Below, one piece after another: positions 12,701 to 23,103 of a DNA stretch of 64,000 nt (positions are counted from its first letter, which is position 1; every line of letters begins with the position of its first letter). A model generated the notes under the pieces. It saw only the letters and a program-made list of their open reading frames with translations. It made no database searches and was not told where the DNA came from. The position numbers and the translations under genes are program-made. Source of the stretch: Parasponia andersonii (lineage: Eukaryota; Streptophyta; Magnoliopsida; Rosales; Cannabaceae). The stretch spans positions 124,036 through 188,035 of the forward strand of contig JXTB01000031.1 in NCBI GenBank assembly GCA_002914805.1, written 5' to 3'.

Positions 12701-12872
12701 AGTGTTGATGGTGGAGTTTCTGAAAAAATTTGCTAGTACTGAGAGGCTGGATTGGGGGCAATGGTGTGCTAGCATTGGCATTGCAGCTTTGTCTTGGCCA
12801 ATCGGTTGGCTTGTCAAGTGCATTCCGGTTTCTGGGAATAAGGTCCGACTCCAAGGAGATTTCTGCAAGTAA
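9783..12872 (+). CDS. ACA12/ACA13: Autoinhibited P-type (P2B) Ca2+-ATPase, ACA12/ACA13-like, copy 1
   Basis: A 1029-residue P2B Ca2+ pump, normal length for plant autoinhibited Ca2+-ATPases, and intronless like Arabidopsis ACA12 and ACA13. It should use ATP to export Ca2+ from the cytosol at the plasma membrane. Residues ~28-50 (basic and hydrophobic, SHKRRWRLAFTAISF) form the expected N-terminal calmodulin-binding autoinhibitory region. Visible motifs are the actuator TGES at 285-288, TM4 PEGLP at 416-420 (Ca2+ site), phosphorylation motif DKTGT with catalytic D459, nucleotide-binding KGAAE at 580-584, TGDN at 682-685, hinge TGDGTND at 759-765, and TM6 VNLIMDT with Ca2+-coordinating N and D. 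About ten membrane segments fit. The start at 9783 aligns with the paralogue's Met; the next Met is residue 13. It has an 8-residue C-terminal tail absent from copy 2. ACA12 versus ACA13 cannot be decided here. Confidence 0.95.
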   Translation: MSPRPRKPLQTAMHEHKHEPETGSPSKSHKRRWRLAFTAISFTMALRLRCKNVLDQNKATLLRTLSYVAIDVQPAEDANKAAGNEHPSFPGIDPKALCDIVRSKKNESLVSQYGGARKLVKTLETDVKSGIIGTDADLIRRTTVFGANEYQKPPPKGFLTFVFDAFKDTVIIILLACAVLSLGFGIKQHGWKDGWFDGGSIIFAVFLVVVVSAVSNFNQSREFQKLSAKSSDISVETVRDGRRRPISIFDIVVGDVVCLKIGDQIPADGLFLEGHSLKVDESSMTGESDHVEINAAANPFLLSGTKVADGFGTMLVTSVGMNTAWGEMMSSVSRDLDEKTPLQARLEKLTSFIGKVGLSVAALVLVVLMIRYFTGHTTDEKGLREFNGRKTKFDDIMNAVIGIVAAAVTIVVVAIPEGLPLAVTLTLAYSMKRMMKDNAMVRKLSACETMGSATTICTDKTGTLTLNEMKVTEVWLGKETIRADGVPEMSLTIVYLLQESIGLNTAGSVCKASPESAPEISGSPTEKAILSWAVYSLGLDIDEVKAQCDIIRVEAFNSEKKRSGVLVRRNHEKALQTHWKGAAEMVLAMCSNYYDKDGIIRAMNDEERRCIDTIIQNMAAKSLRCIAFAHKKHEEETAEVQKLEESGLTFLGLVGLKDPCRPGVRIAVDTCTAAGVRIKMITGDNVHTARAIALDCGILNPDEDVESEVIVEGVQFRNFSPEERREKVERIRVMARSSPFDKLLMVECLKQKGHVVAVTGDGTNDAPALKEADIGLSMGIQGTEVAKESSDIVILDDNFTSVVTVLRWGRCVYNNIQKFIQFQLTVNVAALVINFVASVSSGKVPLTAVQLLWVNLIMDTMAALALATEQPTNELMEKPPVGRKEPLITRIMWRNVIAHALFQVTVLLTLQFKGRSIFGVDEKVKNTLIFNTFVLCQVFNEFNARKLEKKNIFEGIHKNKLFLAIIGVTVLLQVLMVEFLKKFASTERLDWGQWCASIGIAALSWPIGWLVKCIPVSGNKVRLQGDFCK

Positions 12873-13716
12873 ATAGATAGTAATATGGCTTGTAAAGCAT
12901 AGGTTTTTACTCTTTTTCTTTTCTTTATTCTTCTTTCAGTACTGTTTCAGCTTTCATCTTGGCAATTCTGTGTTAGATTACGTAAGAGTTGGTTTAGGAA
13001 TATATGCTGTTCTTTCTAATCATTCTGTTTTGCAATATAGGAGAGTACGGAGTCTGGGTATGTAATACTTATTTACAAATCAGAAATGAAGCGTTATTAC
13101 TTCCAATGAGCATCTGCCCTGCCTTCTTTTATACACTGAAAAAACCGAAAACCAATATTAACTACCATTGAGTTAGTGCGCATGAATAGATGTCACATAA
13201 ATACGGTACACAACCAGTGAAGCAATTATAATGCAATGTTATCTAGCTCAAAGTAAAAATTCTCGAAATTAAATGCAATTTTTTTTCCTCCTAGTTGAAA
13301 AAAAAAAGGTGACAAAAATGTGTAGTTGCGAAGGAAGCACCTATTAACAACCAAAATACAGAGAAATCTTCATGCTTACTAGCGTAATATAGACGTTTTA
13401 CACTAATATATATATATATAGTATCATGTCACACACCTAATAACTTGTATGATTCTATCCTCTTTTGTCTTTACCTTTCAAAAATGTGATGCTAATAGTG
13501 AAAAGACACTGAATTAATTGTTTCGAGGTTCAAGCAAGTTAGGAGTATCAAGAAGTTATTGTAAGCAAGAAAATAAGTTCTTGCTTGTGGTTTCTCCGAT
13601 CACAGCAGGCTAAACTAAAAGACACGACACATATTTTTAATTTGAAACTTTCAAAGGTATGACTATTAAAACCAATAAATAAATTCAAGAGTGCCCTTAT
13701 TCTTATATTTATTATA
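12873..13716 (+). other. 3' UTR and downstream flank of ATPase copy 1
   Basis: The first ~260 bases parallel the region after the second ATPase, including the ttcagtactgtttcagctttcatcttg stretch and a cagaaatgaagc ... catctgccctgcc block. This suggests a shared 3' UTR. Homology continues in patches to about 13710, where the chromovirus LTR interrupts it. No gene is seen. Confidence 0.6.
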
Positions 13717-15911
13717 TCACGACCTGACCCAGGTCCGGGTTAGTGACAGAATAGATATTTCATAACATAGAAATACCGAAAATACTTTTAAAAATGATTC
13801 AATTAATTCAAAAATTTCCCAGGGATTCTATCTTTTCAAACTGGCCTCACTAAAATATTTAATTAAAAATAAAACTATAATTATGCATCACTCATTAAAC
13901 ATGAATCGTAAATAAAATAGTTGTTTAATAATCATACACCATAAATTATTTCATACTCAAATACATATATAAATAATACAAACAATGTCCAAATCTTACG
14001 TTCTAGTTTATAAGTTTAATGAAAACCGAATTTCTACTCAAATCTAAATATTTTACAAGTCTTGTAAGAATTTACCGAAATATAAATAAACTAATAATTT
14101 TGTAATGCTTCGATCTAGTTCTCCTGATCCAAATAACACTAAGTACCACCTGAGGGGAAGAATGGAGTGAGCTAATGCCCAGTAGAGAATCGATACAAAT
14201 TTTTATTACATAAGAAATATATTCATGTTGAAGGTTCTGTATGGTTAGTATTCCATTCAAAACAATTCACAAAACTCAAGTAGAAATCATAGTCTAATAG
14301 TTCAAACATTCCAAACTATTGTAAAATATCCATCAAAACTAGTACATATCCATTCAAGCCAACATATAACCACGTATGCAATCATGATGTCGGAAGTGTC
14401 CAAGTGGATCACTAGTAAGTTCGAGCTACGTAAAGAAACGCCGTAAGTTTAAGCACACTATGTAGTGTACTGTAAGTCCAACAGCTACGTAAATGTGTGA
14501 ATGCATGCAAATGCTATATGAATGACAGAATAAAGATATATACTATTTCCACAAAATCACAAAATATACATATGGTATTCTTTAATCAAACATCATTTAG
14601 TTCTCAAAACTAAGTTCTCAAACCATTTCAGATTTCCTAAAAATATCGGCAATATAATGGTTGTTTTTGATCAAACGCAAAATCTAATTTTCTGCAGAAA
14701 ATAGTTCAAAATAGTATATATGACATGCCAACTAGTGTGCCATACTTCCCAGGCAGTTTTATCTCAAATTAGGTCAAAAACAAATATAAATCACATTTTT
14801 ATGTATTATCTCATGAAATTTCATATTTATCAAAAATATATGAAAAATAAAATTAAGCCAATTTAAAGATAAATTAATTGAATCTCTACCTGAATCGAGT
14901 GTCCAATTGATGTTACGAGGTTATGTAGAAAGTTTAGTATCGTTTGGGTATTGTTTGGAGGGTCGAGTGTCGTTTTTGAACCTTTAATTCCTTGGTTTGA
15001 AAACTTGATTTTCAAATGGAGCTTCAAATCGTGGAACAAACTTCTCGTTAAACAGGTTTCACCACTAAATTCAGAACACCCAAAAACGCTAGAGTAGACA
15101 TATAATTTGTCCAATTTGGAGCAATGCCCCACAACACGCAAATCAAGGCAAATCTGAGCTGTTTGACTTCGTTTTTCGTGCCCGTTTTAAAATATAATCA
15201 ATATATATCTCATTTTCACCATTTTCAACGTAGATTTCAAAAATGATATTTGTTTCAAAATCTAACGGTCCATTTGAAAAGTCAACTCCAAAACGATTTA
15301 TACATAAAATTGTTCAATAAAATTAAAATCAAACAGGGCAAAATTGAGATATGAGACATCTACCATAAGATTATCCGTGATGAGAGGAGTCCATGGCGAC
15401 CCATTTCACGGCGAACGACAGCCAAAATAGTCTCCGGTGAGCAAATCTAGCTGCGACATTTTTCGCCGTTTTTCGGTGATTGGCTGCTCCGACAGAGCTG
15501 GGTTCGGTCATATAGTGATCGTCTTATGACGGGCTTCCGTTTCCAAGTGGTGGAAGGCATCAATAGCGGTCGGAGAAGCTCCAACAGTGGCAAACCAGGG
15601 GGGAGGGGTGGTGCAGAGGCCTCGAGAAAGAACTAAAATAAAGGGGATTTAAAAGCAATTCTTGAAACTGTTTGCCACATGTCATTTTTTGGTTAATTAG
15701 GCATTATTTTCATTAATTCCACTTGGACCTGATTTTCTAAATATCCTCCCAAAAACACCCTTAAATAATTACATTCCAGTCCAAATTTTCAAATTTTCTT
15801 TACACTTTTACCCAAATGAACCTAGACCTAATTTCGTCCAAGTTCATCTAATAATTCAATTTTTTGGGTAAAAAGACAACAATAACTTTGTTTAGTTTGA
15901 GGGGTTTTATA
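13717..15911 (-). mobile_element. 3' LTR of the chromovirus
   Basis: Direct repeat of 20351-22581: tcacgacc, the following aaataccgaaaatactttt block, the gctaatgcccagtagagaatcgat block and the ccaccattttcaacgtagattt area all recur in order. Its element-sense start abuts a polypurine tract. Parts of this LTR resemble the LARD-like LTRs at 1-7330 and 41193-43540, suggesting related families. Confidence 0.85.
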
Positions 15912-15912
15912 T

Positions 15913-15925
15913 CCTTCTCTCCTTA
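15913..15925 (-). other. Polypurine tract of the chromovirus
   Basis: The minus strand reads aaggagagaagga immediately before the 3' LTR start, the expected position. Confidence 0.65.
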
Positions 15926-15989
15926 AAAGAATTTCGTTCCGAAATTAAAGTACAAGGCATAAACTCAAAGTACAACCTCCAGCTGAAAA

Positions 15990-18900
15990 TTAAACAAATA
16001 AGGATATTTTTCATACATCTCTGTCTTGAGTTCCCAAGTAGCTTCCTCTTCTTTGTGATGATTCCAAAGAACTTTGACAAGTGGAATTTCTCTATTGCGA
16101 AGCACTTTGAGTTCTCTTCACATTATTCGAACTAGTTACTTTTCATGAGTGACATCCTCTTGAATTAGTATCTCTACCAACTGAATTACATGGGATGAAT
16201 CAGGAAAGTGACCCTGTGCACATGACCCAGCTGTGGAGGTAAGTCTAATCGATATGCTACTGGCTCAATTCTTGTAATAATCGTAAATGGTCCAATATAC
16301 CTTGGAGCTAACTTTCCAAATCTTGTGACTCCATGCCTTGGTGTGACCTTTAGAAATACTTGATCACTAACATCAAACCTTACTTCCTATCTTAAGGGAT
16401 CTGTATAGCTCTTATGACGACTTTGAACCTTATGTCTTTCTCTTATCATGTTGACCTTCTCAATAGTTTCTTGTATCAATTCTAGCCCAAGAGTAACTCG
16501 CTCCTCTATCTCAGCCCAACATAAGAGTGATCTGCATGATCTCCCATATAATATCTCATATGGAGCCATACCTAAACTAGTTTGGTAGCTGTTGCTGTAT
16601 GGTCATCTATTTGTGGGTGATGAGCTGTATTGAGATTTAATTTTGTTCCCAAACCTTTCTATGAAGCTCTCTAGAACTTGGATGTAAATCTTGGATCTCT
16701 ATCAGAAACTAAGCTAGAAAGCACTCCATGCAAACGAACAATACGTTCCATATAAAGACGACTGAGTTTGTTGAGAGAAAAGTCAATCCGAATCAGTATA
16801 AATTGAGCAATTTTAGTCATTCGATCAACTATTACCCAAACTACCTCTTTAAGTCATGGTACATCTTAGTACTATTGGGATGTACTACAAACTTAGATTT
16901 GTGAACTTCTGTTAAGATAGTCTCTCAAAGGTGTGGATCATTAGCCACAATTAACTTTCCACTAAAAAGTACAAATCATTCTCTATTAGTACTCCAACTA
17001 TCTAGTTGCTCACCATTTTGGAGTTGGTTCCATATTTTCCTCAATTCTTGATCTTGCCATTGACTTTGTTGAACTATCTGGAGAAGTGAGGGAGTAGCCA
17101 CTACATTGCTAACACAAGCAACATTATTTCTCTCAAAATACTCTAAATTATAATCACCAATAGTGATTGAATTTTTCCATTCTTCAAGTATCAAAGAAGC
17201 AAGTATACCATGAGATTTACAACTCAAAGCATCTGCTATGACATTTGCCTTTTCAGGGTGATACTGAAGATTAAAATCATAGTCCTTTATATACTCAATC
17301 CATCTCCTCTATCTCAAATTCAAGTCACGTTGACTGAAGAGGTATTTCAGACTCTTGTGATCGGAGTAGATATCGAACTTAACACCATATAAATAACATC
17401 TCTAGATCTTGAGTGCAATGATCACAGTTGCCAATTCTAGATCATGAGTAGGGTAGTTCCTCTCATGTGGTTTCAACTAGGAAGAAGCATTAGCTACAAC
17501 TTTTCCATTCTGTATTAAAACACATCCTAATCCTGAACTAGAAGCGTCTGCGTACACCACATAAAGTTCACTACTATCAGGAATAATTAGAATAGGTGTA
17601 GTTGTTAGTTTCTCTTCAATTTCATGAATGCTGTCTCACACTCGTCATTCCAAGCAACCTTGACATCTTTCCTTGCTAACTTGGTTAAAGGCAATGCAAT
17701 ACTCGAGAAGTTCTCCACAAAACGATGATAGTATCCTGCCATACCAAGGAAACTCCACACCTCAGTAACATTCTTCGATCTCTCCCAACCTAGAATGGAC
17801 TCTATCTTGGATGGGTCAATTGAGATACCATCTTAAGAAATTATATGCCCTAAAAAATTTGACTTCTGTAATCCAAAAATCACATTTCGATCTCTTGGCA
17901 TATAACTTATGATCTCTCCAATTCTGAAATACAATTCTTAAATGTTCAGCATGTTCTTCCCGAGTCTTAGAGTAGATCAGGATATCATCAATGAACACAA
18001 CCATAAATTTGTCTAAGTAAGGCCTGAAAATCCTATTCATAAGATCTATGAATGTTGTAGGTGCATTCGTTAATCTGAGAGGCATAACCAGAAACTCAAA
18101 ATGACCATAACGAGTTCTGAATATTGTTTTCAGTACATCTTCTTCACGAATCTTCAGTTGGTGATATCCAGTTCTTAAGTCTATCTATGAAATGAATTTG
18201 GATCCACCAAGTTAGTCAAACAACTCGTCAATCCTTGGCAAAGGATCTTTATTCTTTATTGTAAGTTGGTTTAGCTTTCTGTAGTCTACATAAAGTCTAA
18301 GTGTCCCATCAGCTTTCTTGGCAAAGAGAACTAGAGCATCTCAAGGTGAGTTTCTACTCCTGATGAACCTTTTTTACAGTAGGTCATCCAGTTGTTCTCT
18401 TAATTCAGTCATTTCTACAAGATTGATTCGATAATCGGAATAGAAACTAGTTGAGCTCCAGAAACTAAGTCTATACAGAATTCAATCTCTCTATCAGGTG
18501 GTAACCCAGGAAAATCCTCTAGAAAAATATCAGAAAAATCACTAACCACTAATACCCACGGATACTGATCTATAGTTCCAATCTCACTATGAATGGTAAA
18601 TAAGCTTCCATAACATTCTTGTTTCTTTCTTCCACCAACACATGCTCTTAGAAGAGGATTAGGTTTTATTGAATTCAAACCAACTTGATACACAACTAAA
18701 TACCTATCTTCAAGATAAAGAGTCATTTTCTTCTATGACAATCCACTATAACTCGATATTTGGACAAACAGTCTATACTAAGAATCACATCAAATTAATT
18801 CATAGGTATCACAATCAAATTAGCTAATAACTCACAACCATTAATGACGATATAATAAGAGTTGCATACAGTAGACACACTATAGACATTTCCTAATGAA

Positions 18901-19060
18901 GTATCAAGATTTAAAACAGGATCAAAAGTTTCAAATTTCAAACCTAACAATCTAGCAAACAACACAGATATGAAAGAATGTGATACACCGGTATCAAATA
19001 ACACATGAGCCCAAGAGTGATAAAGTAAGATCATACCGTCAACCACTCTAGGTCTAAGCT
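15990..19060 (-). pseudogene. pol: Chromovirus pol remnant (PR-RT-RNaseH-INT-chromodomain)
   Basis: Minus-strand coding pieces in order. An aspartic protease fragment lies at 18795-19046 (FDTG motif followed by SHSFIS). The RT entry segment lies around 18415-18600, and the RT active-site segment at 17816-18085 carries FIDDILIYS (the YxDD-type box). RNase H follows at about 17230-17640 ([14 protein letters not shown]), then the linker and integrase at about 16290-16990 (MAPYEILYGRSCRS). A C-terminal chromodomain lies at about 15990-16140 (LRNREIPLVKV, EEEATWEL). Multiple in-frame stops and frame changes break the frame, so no polyprotein can be made. The catalytic Asp pair of RT is still readable. 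Confidence 0.85.
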
Positions 19061-19079
19061 GATCTTATCCCCCTGTCCT

Positions 19080-20208
19080 GGTGACTACATAGGTTAGAGC
19101 TTTTCCCTTTCCTTTGTTTCCTCTGCCTCTGCCCGAATGACTACTACTAGATCCAAGGGTACTACAATAGGATTGTCTATAACCTCCTTGTGTTCCAGAT
19201 GCCTGAGGGGTCTGATGCCCTGCAATGAAAGTAGAACCCTGAGGATGATATTAGTGTTGAACAGGAGAGTTGAAAGTCGGAGCTGAGCTCTGAAAATGAG
19301 CAAGCCTAATTTGCTGACTAGGGATAGTTGTGGAAGCTGCTTGACTTCACTATGGTCCTTTAGTGGTTGGTGGAGGGGTCTACAAAAGCTGGGGGAAATT
19401 TGTTCTAAAATGGCCCTGTTGACCACATTAGTGGCAAGAATACAGATTAAAATGTCTACTTCCTGTTGAAACAAAATTGCCACTGTATCCATAACTCTGT
19501 GAATCCTGTTCTTGCCATCGACCCTTTTTTTATTTTTCGGTTATTACCTTTCCTTTTATATCCAACAGTAGTTCTTCCATCACTAATTAGTGTAGTTTCA
19601 ATTCTCTAAGCTGTACTATAAGCCTCAATAAGGGCAGTAACTAGAAAATGCTCATGTCTGGTGCGAATCTCTTGCCCCAAGTTGGTCTTGAAATGAACCA
19701 CTTGAAGTCTCAAATGATTTCCATGTATATGGGCCTTGCATAGTACTCATCAACAGTTATACTCCCTTTACGCAAATTATTGTACCATTTCAGCATCTCA
19801 TTAGTATGGTCGTCATTGGCATATTGTCCTCTGAATAGTTCATCAAACTATTCCCAAGTCATAGTGTTAGTATCATGGGTCAACTTGACTGTATTCCCAC
19901 CAATGATTGCAAAGCCCACTCTAAACTTTGCTGATACTGCCAAAGTATCAAATTTCTTCTGAACCTCCCTAAGCCATCTCAGTGTGACTGCAGAATCGTG
20001 TTCTCCATAAAAGTTTAGTGGATTCAGCTTACAGAAATCCTGAAGCTTTTAGATTGGTCTTTTCAACAGTTGGCCTTGTCATAAGACCATGTATTATCCT
20101 CTGCATGGCTTGCTGAAGAGCATCAACAATATCAAAAGCAAGAGAGTCTTGTTGTGGAGGAGCATCTTGTTCTTTCTCAAGTTAAGGCACTTTTCTTCTA
20201 GGAGACAT
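19080..20208 (-). pseudogene. gag: Chromovirus gag remnant
   Basis: It starts at the Met encoded at 20208 (MSPRRKVP, then a stop after eight codons) and continues in the same frame (LAFDIVDALQQAM). Further on, a decayed zinc knuckle (CGQQGHF context) is readable near 19400-19450, with one Cys lost and a stop inside the motif. The protease follows directly. It is non-functional. Confidence 0.7.
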
Positions 20209-20334
20209 TTTCTTGATCTATATTCCAATATGTCCAACATATTAGTAAGATGATGACAATACATAACTTACATCAAGAAATGTCCAGTCTAGCTCAATAA
20301 AAGACGCACTCCGAGTATTTTAAATTAAAACCAT

Positions 20335-20346
20335 GCTCTGATACCA
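20335..20346 (-). other. Primer-binding site of the chromovirus
   Basis: The minus strand reads tggtatcagagc, an exact 12-base match to the initiator tRNA-Met site, just inside the 5' LTR. Confidence 0.85.
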
Positions 20347-21814
20347 AATTTTTCTCTCACGACCCGAGGCCGAGGTCAGTGGCAGAATAGGAATTTCATA
20401 AAATAGAAATACCAAAAATATTTTTAAAAATGACTCAATTAATTCAAAAATTTCCCTAGGACCTCCAGCTTTCCAAACTGGCCTCAATAAAATATTTAAT
20501 TGAAAATAAAACTCCACAGTTATGCATCATTCATTAAACATAGATCGTAAATAAAACAGTTGTTTAATAGTCATGCATCACAAATCATCTCACACTCAAA
20601 TATAAACATAAGTACTACAAACCATGTCCAAGTCTTACATTCTAGTTTATAAGTTTAATTGAACCCAAATTTCTACTCAAATCTAAATATTTCACAAGTC
20701 TTGTAGGAATTCACCGAAATATAAATAAACTAATTATTCTGCAATGCCTTGATCTAGTTTTCCTAGTCCAAATCACACTAAGTACCACCTGAGGGAAAGA
20801 ATGGCGTGAGCTAATGCCCAGTAGAGAATCGATTACAAGTTTTTATTACATAAGAAATATACTTATGTCGGATGTCCTGCATAATTAGTATTCTATTCAA
20901 AACAATTCACAAAACTCAAGTGGAAATCATAGTCCAATAGTTCGAACATTCCAAACCATTGTAAAGCATCCATCAAAATCAGTACATATCTATTCAAGTC
21001 AACATATAACCATGTATGCAACCATGATGTCTGAAGTATCCTAGTAGATCACTAGTAAATCTGAGCTACCTAAAGAGGCACCGTAAGTCCGAGCACCCTA
21101 TGTGGTGTACCGTAAGTCCGACGGCCGCGTAAGTGTGTAAATGCACGCAAACGATATATGAGTGACAGAATAAAGATATACACTATTTCTACAAAATCAC
21201 AAAATATTCATGTGGTATTCTTTAATCAAACATCATTTAGTTCTCAAAACTGAGTTCTCAAACCATTTTGGATTTCCTAAAAATATCAACATTATAATGG
21301 CCATTTTTGATCAAACCCAAAATCCGATTTCCTGTAGAAAAATAGTATATATGATATACCAACCAGTATGACGTGCCTCTCAGACAGTTTATATCTCAAA
21401 TCAGGTCAAAAATAGATATAAATCACATTTTTATGAATTATTTCACATTATTCCATATTTATCAAAAATTTGTGAAAGATAAAATTATACCAATTTAAAG
21501 ATCAAATAATCAAATCTCTACCTCAATCGAGTGTCCAATTGGTGTTACGAGGTTATGTAGAAAATTTGATATCATTTGACCATTTTTTGGAGGGTCAGAG
21601 TGTCATTTTTGAACCTTTGATTCTTTAGTTGGAAAACTTGATTTTCAAACAGAGCTTCAAATCGTGAAATGTACTTCACTATTGAATTCAGAGCACTCAA
21701 AAATGCTAAGTTAGACATGATTTGTCCAATTTGGAGCCAAGCCCCACGACATACAAATCGGGGCAAATCTGAGCCGTCCTATTTCATTTTTCATACCGAT
21801 TTCAAAACATAGTC

Positions 21815-21815
<1 letters not shown>

Positions 21816-21859
<44 letters not shown>
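21816..21859. repeat. (TA)n microsatellite
   Basis: An uninterrupted alternating ta run within the chromovirus 5' LTR; it is reduced to a few units in the 3' LTR. Confidence 0.9.
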
Positions 21860-21862
<3 letters not shown>

Positions 21863-22153
21863 ATTTTCACCATTTTCAACTTAGATTCCAAAAACGATAT
21901 TTGTTTTAAAATCTAATGGTCTGATCGAAAAGTCAACTCTAAAACTATTTATACATAAAACTGTCCAATGAAATTAAAATCAAACGAGGCAAAATTGAGA
22001 CATAAGACACCTATCACTAGATTGTCCATGATGAGAGGAGTCCACAACGACTAATTTCGCGGTGAATGGCGGCCAGAATCATCTCCGTCAAGCAAATCTA
22101 TTTGCGACATTTTTCAGCGTTTTCGACGATCGGTTGCTCCGGCAGGGCTGGGT

Positions 22154-22199
22154 CCGGTGACACGGTGATCGTCCGGTGACACGGTGATCGTCCGGTGAC
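22154..22199. repeat. 19-bp tandem repeat in the 5' LTR
   Basis: The unit ccggtgacacggtgatcgt begins at 22154, 22173 and 22192 (third copy partial). The 3' LTR has no such expansion, so it arose after insertion or in the template. Confidence 0.85.
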
Positions 22200-22581
22200 A
22201 AGCTTTCATTTCCAGGTGATGGCGAGCGTCAACGGCAATTGGAGAAGCTCCTACGGTGGCTAGCCATGGCGGGCGGTCGCGGAGACCTCGAGGGAGAAGA
22301 AGGAAAATAAGGGAGATTTAAAAGCAATTCTTGAAACTGTTTGCCACATGTCATTTTCTGATTAATTGGGCATTGTTTTCGTTAATTCCACTTGATCCCA
22401 ATTTTCTAAAAATCTTCTCAAAAACACCCTTAAATAATTATGTTTCAACTCCAATTTTCAAACTTTCTTTACAGTTTTACCCAAATGAACCTAGACCCAA
22501 TTTCGTCCAAGTTCATCCAATAATTCAATTTTTTCAAGTAAAAAGACAATAATACTCTTGTTTAATTTGAAGGCTTTTACA

Positions 22582-22905
22582 GATTATAGACGTGCTTTGT
22601 GTGATTTAGGAGCAACCATCAATTTGATGCCACTTTCCACTTCCAAGAGGCTTGGTTTAGGTAGAATGTAGATCAACAATGGTAACATCGAAATTAGCAA
22701 ACCGGTCATTGACATATCATAGAGGGATTGTTGAAGATGTTCTAGTGAAGATAGATAAGTTTATTTTTCTAACTGATTTCATTATGCTTGATATGGAGGG
22801 AGACAAGGAGATTCTAATAATATTGGGAAGACTATTTCTCACCACAGGGAGAACATTCATTGACGTCCAAAAAGGAAGTCATGAAAAAAGAGAGGAGAAA
22901 ATACT
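22582..22905 (+). pseudogene. Athila/Tat-like Ty3/gypsy protease-region fragment
   Basis: Plus-strand frames read ALCDLGATINLMPLS followed, after a frame change, by GIVEDVLVKIDKFIF, then DMEGDKEILIILGRLFL and FIDVQKG. This is the characteristic protease-region wording of Athila/Tat-type gypsy polyproteins. The conserved Asp is in the form DLGA, as is usual there. Only about 110 codons remain, with at least one frameshift. It abuts the chromovirus 5' LTR and reads the other way, so it belongs to a different element. Confidence 0.8.
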
Positions 22906-23098
22906 TTTCCTAAAAGTTTATATAACTTTATTTTGACACTTTTAGTTTTACTAATTAATGTGTCAAAATTCTATATATTAAAAAATGATATCAAATTAAA
23001 TTTTTGCTTTTCTTAAAAAAAAATTCTGAAAAAAAGGAGGCAGACTAGTATCAAATTAACATAAAAAAGTAAAAGATAGCTGCCGATGCAACAAGATG
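22906..23098. other. Short AT-rich flank
   Basis: No gene. From about 23040 it matches 56655-56730 in unit 2 (shared block around ccgatgc aacaagatgg), so unit 1 sequence resumes here after the gypsy nest. Confidence 0.6.
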
Positions 23099-23103
23099 GT
23101 CTT

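Larger units (their letters stand above)
13717..22581 (-). mobile_element. Ty3/gypsy chromovirus (Tekay/Del-like), decayed
   Basis: A complete but broken element on the minus strand, about 8.9 kb. Order in element direction: 5' LTR (22581-20351), PBS, gag, protease, RT, RNase H, integrase, chromodomain, PPT, 3' LTR (15911-13717). The LTRs match along their length with scattered substitutions and small indels. The domain order with a C-terminal chromodomain, together with the wording of the RT entry ([15 protein letters not shown]), points to a Tekay/Del-type chromovirus. Many stops and frameshifts make it non-functional. It interrupts homology between the two ATPase 3' flanks. A target-site duplication could not be settled. 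Confidence 0.9.
20351..22581 (-). mobile_element. 5' LTR of the chromovirus
   Basis: About 2.2 kb; in element direction it begins tgtaaaagcc at 22581 and ends by the PBS. It holds a (TA)n run at ~21816-21859 that is much longer than in the 3' LTR, and a 19-bp triplicate at 22154. No gene is seen. Confidence 0.85.

Noticed and set aside
13710..22590. A target duplication (tatta/gatta) around the chromovirus
   Set aside because: Only four of five bases agree and the right flank is Athila-like sequence rather than unit 1 sequence, so the match could be chance.
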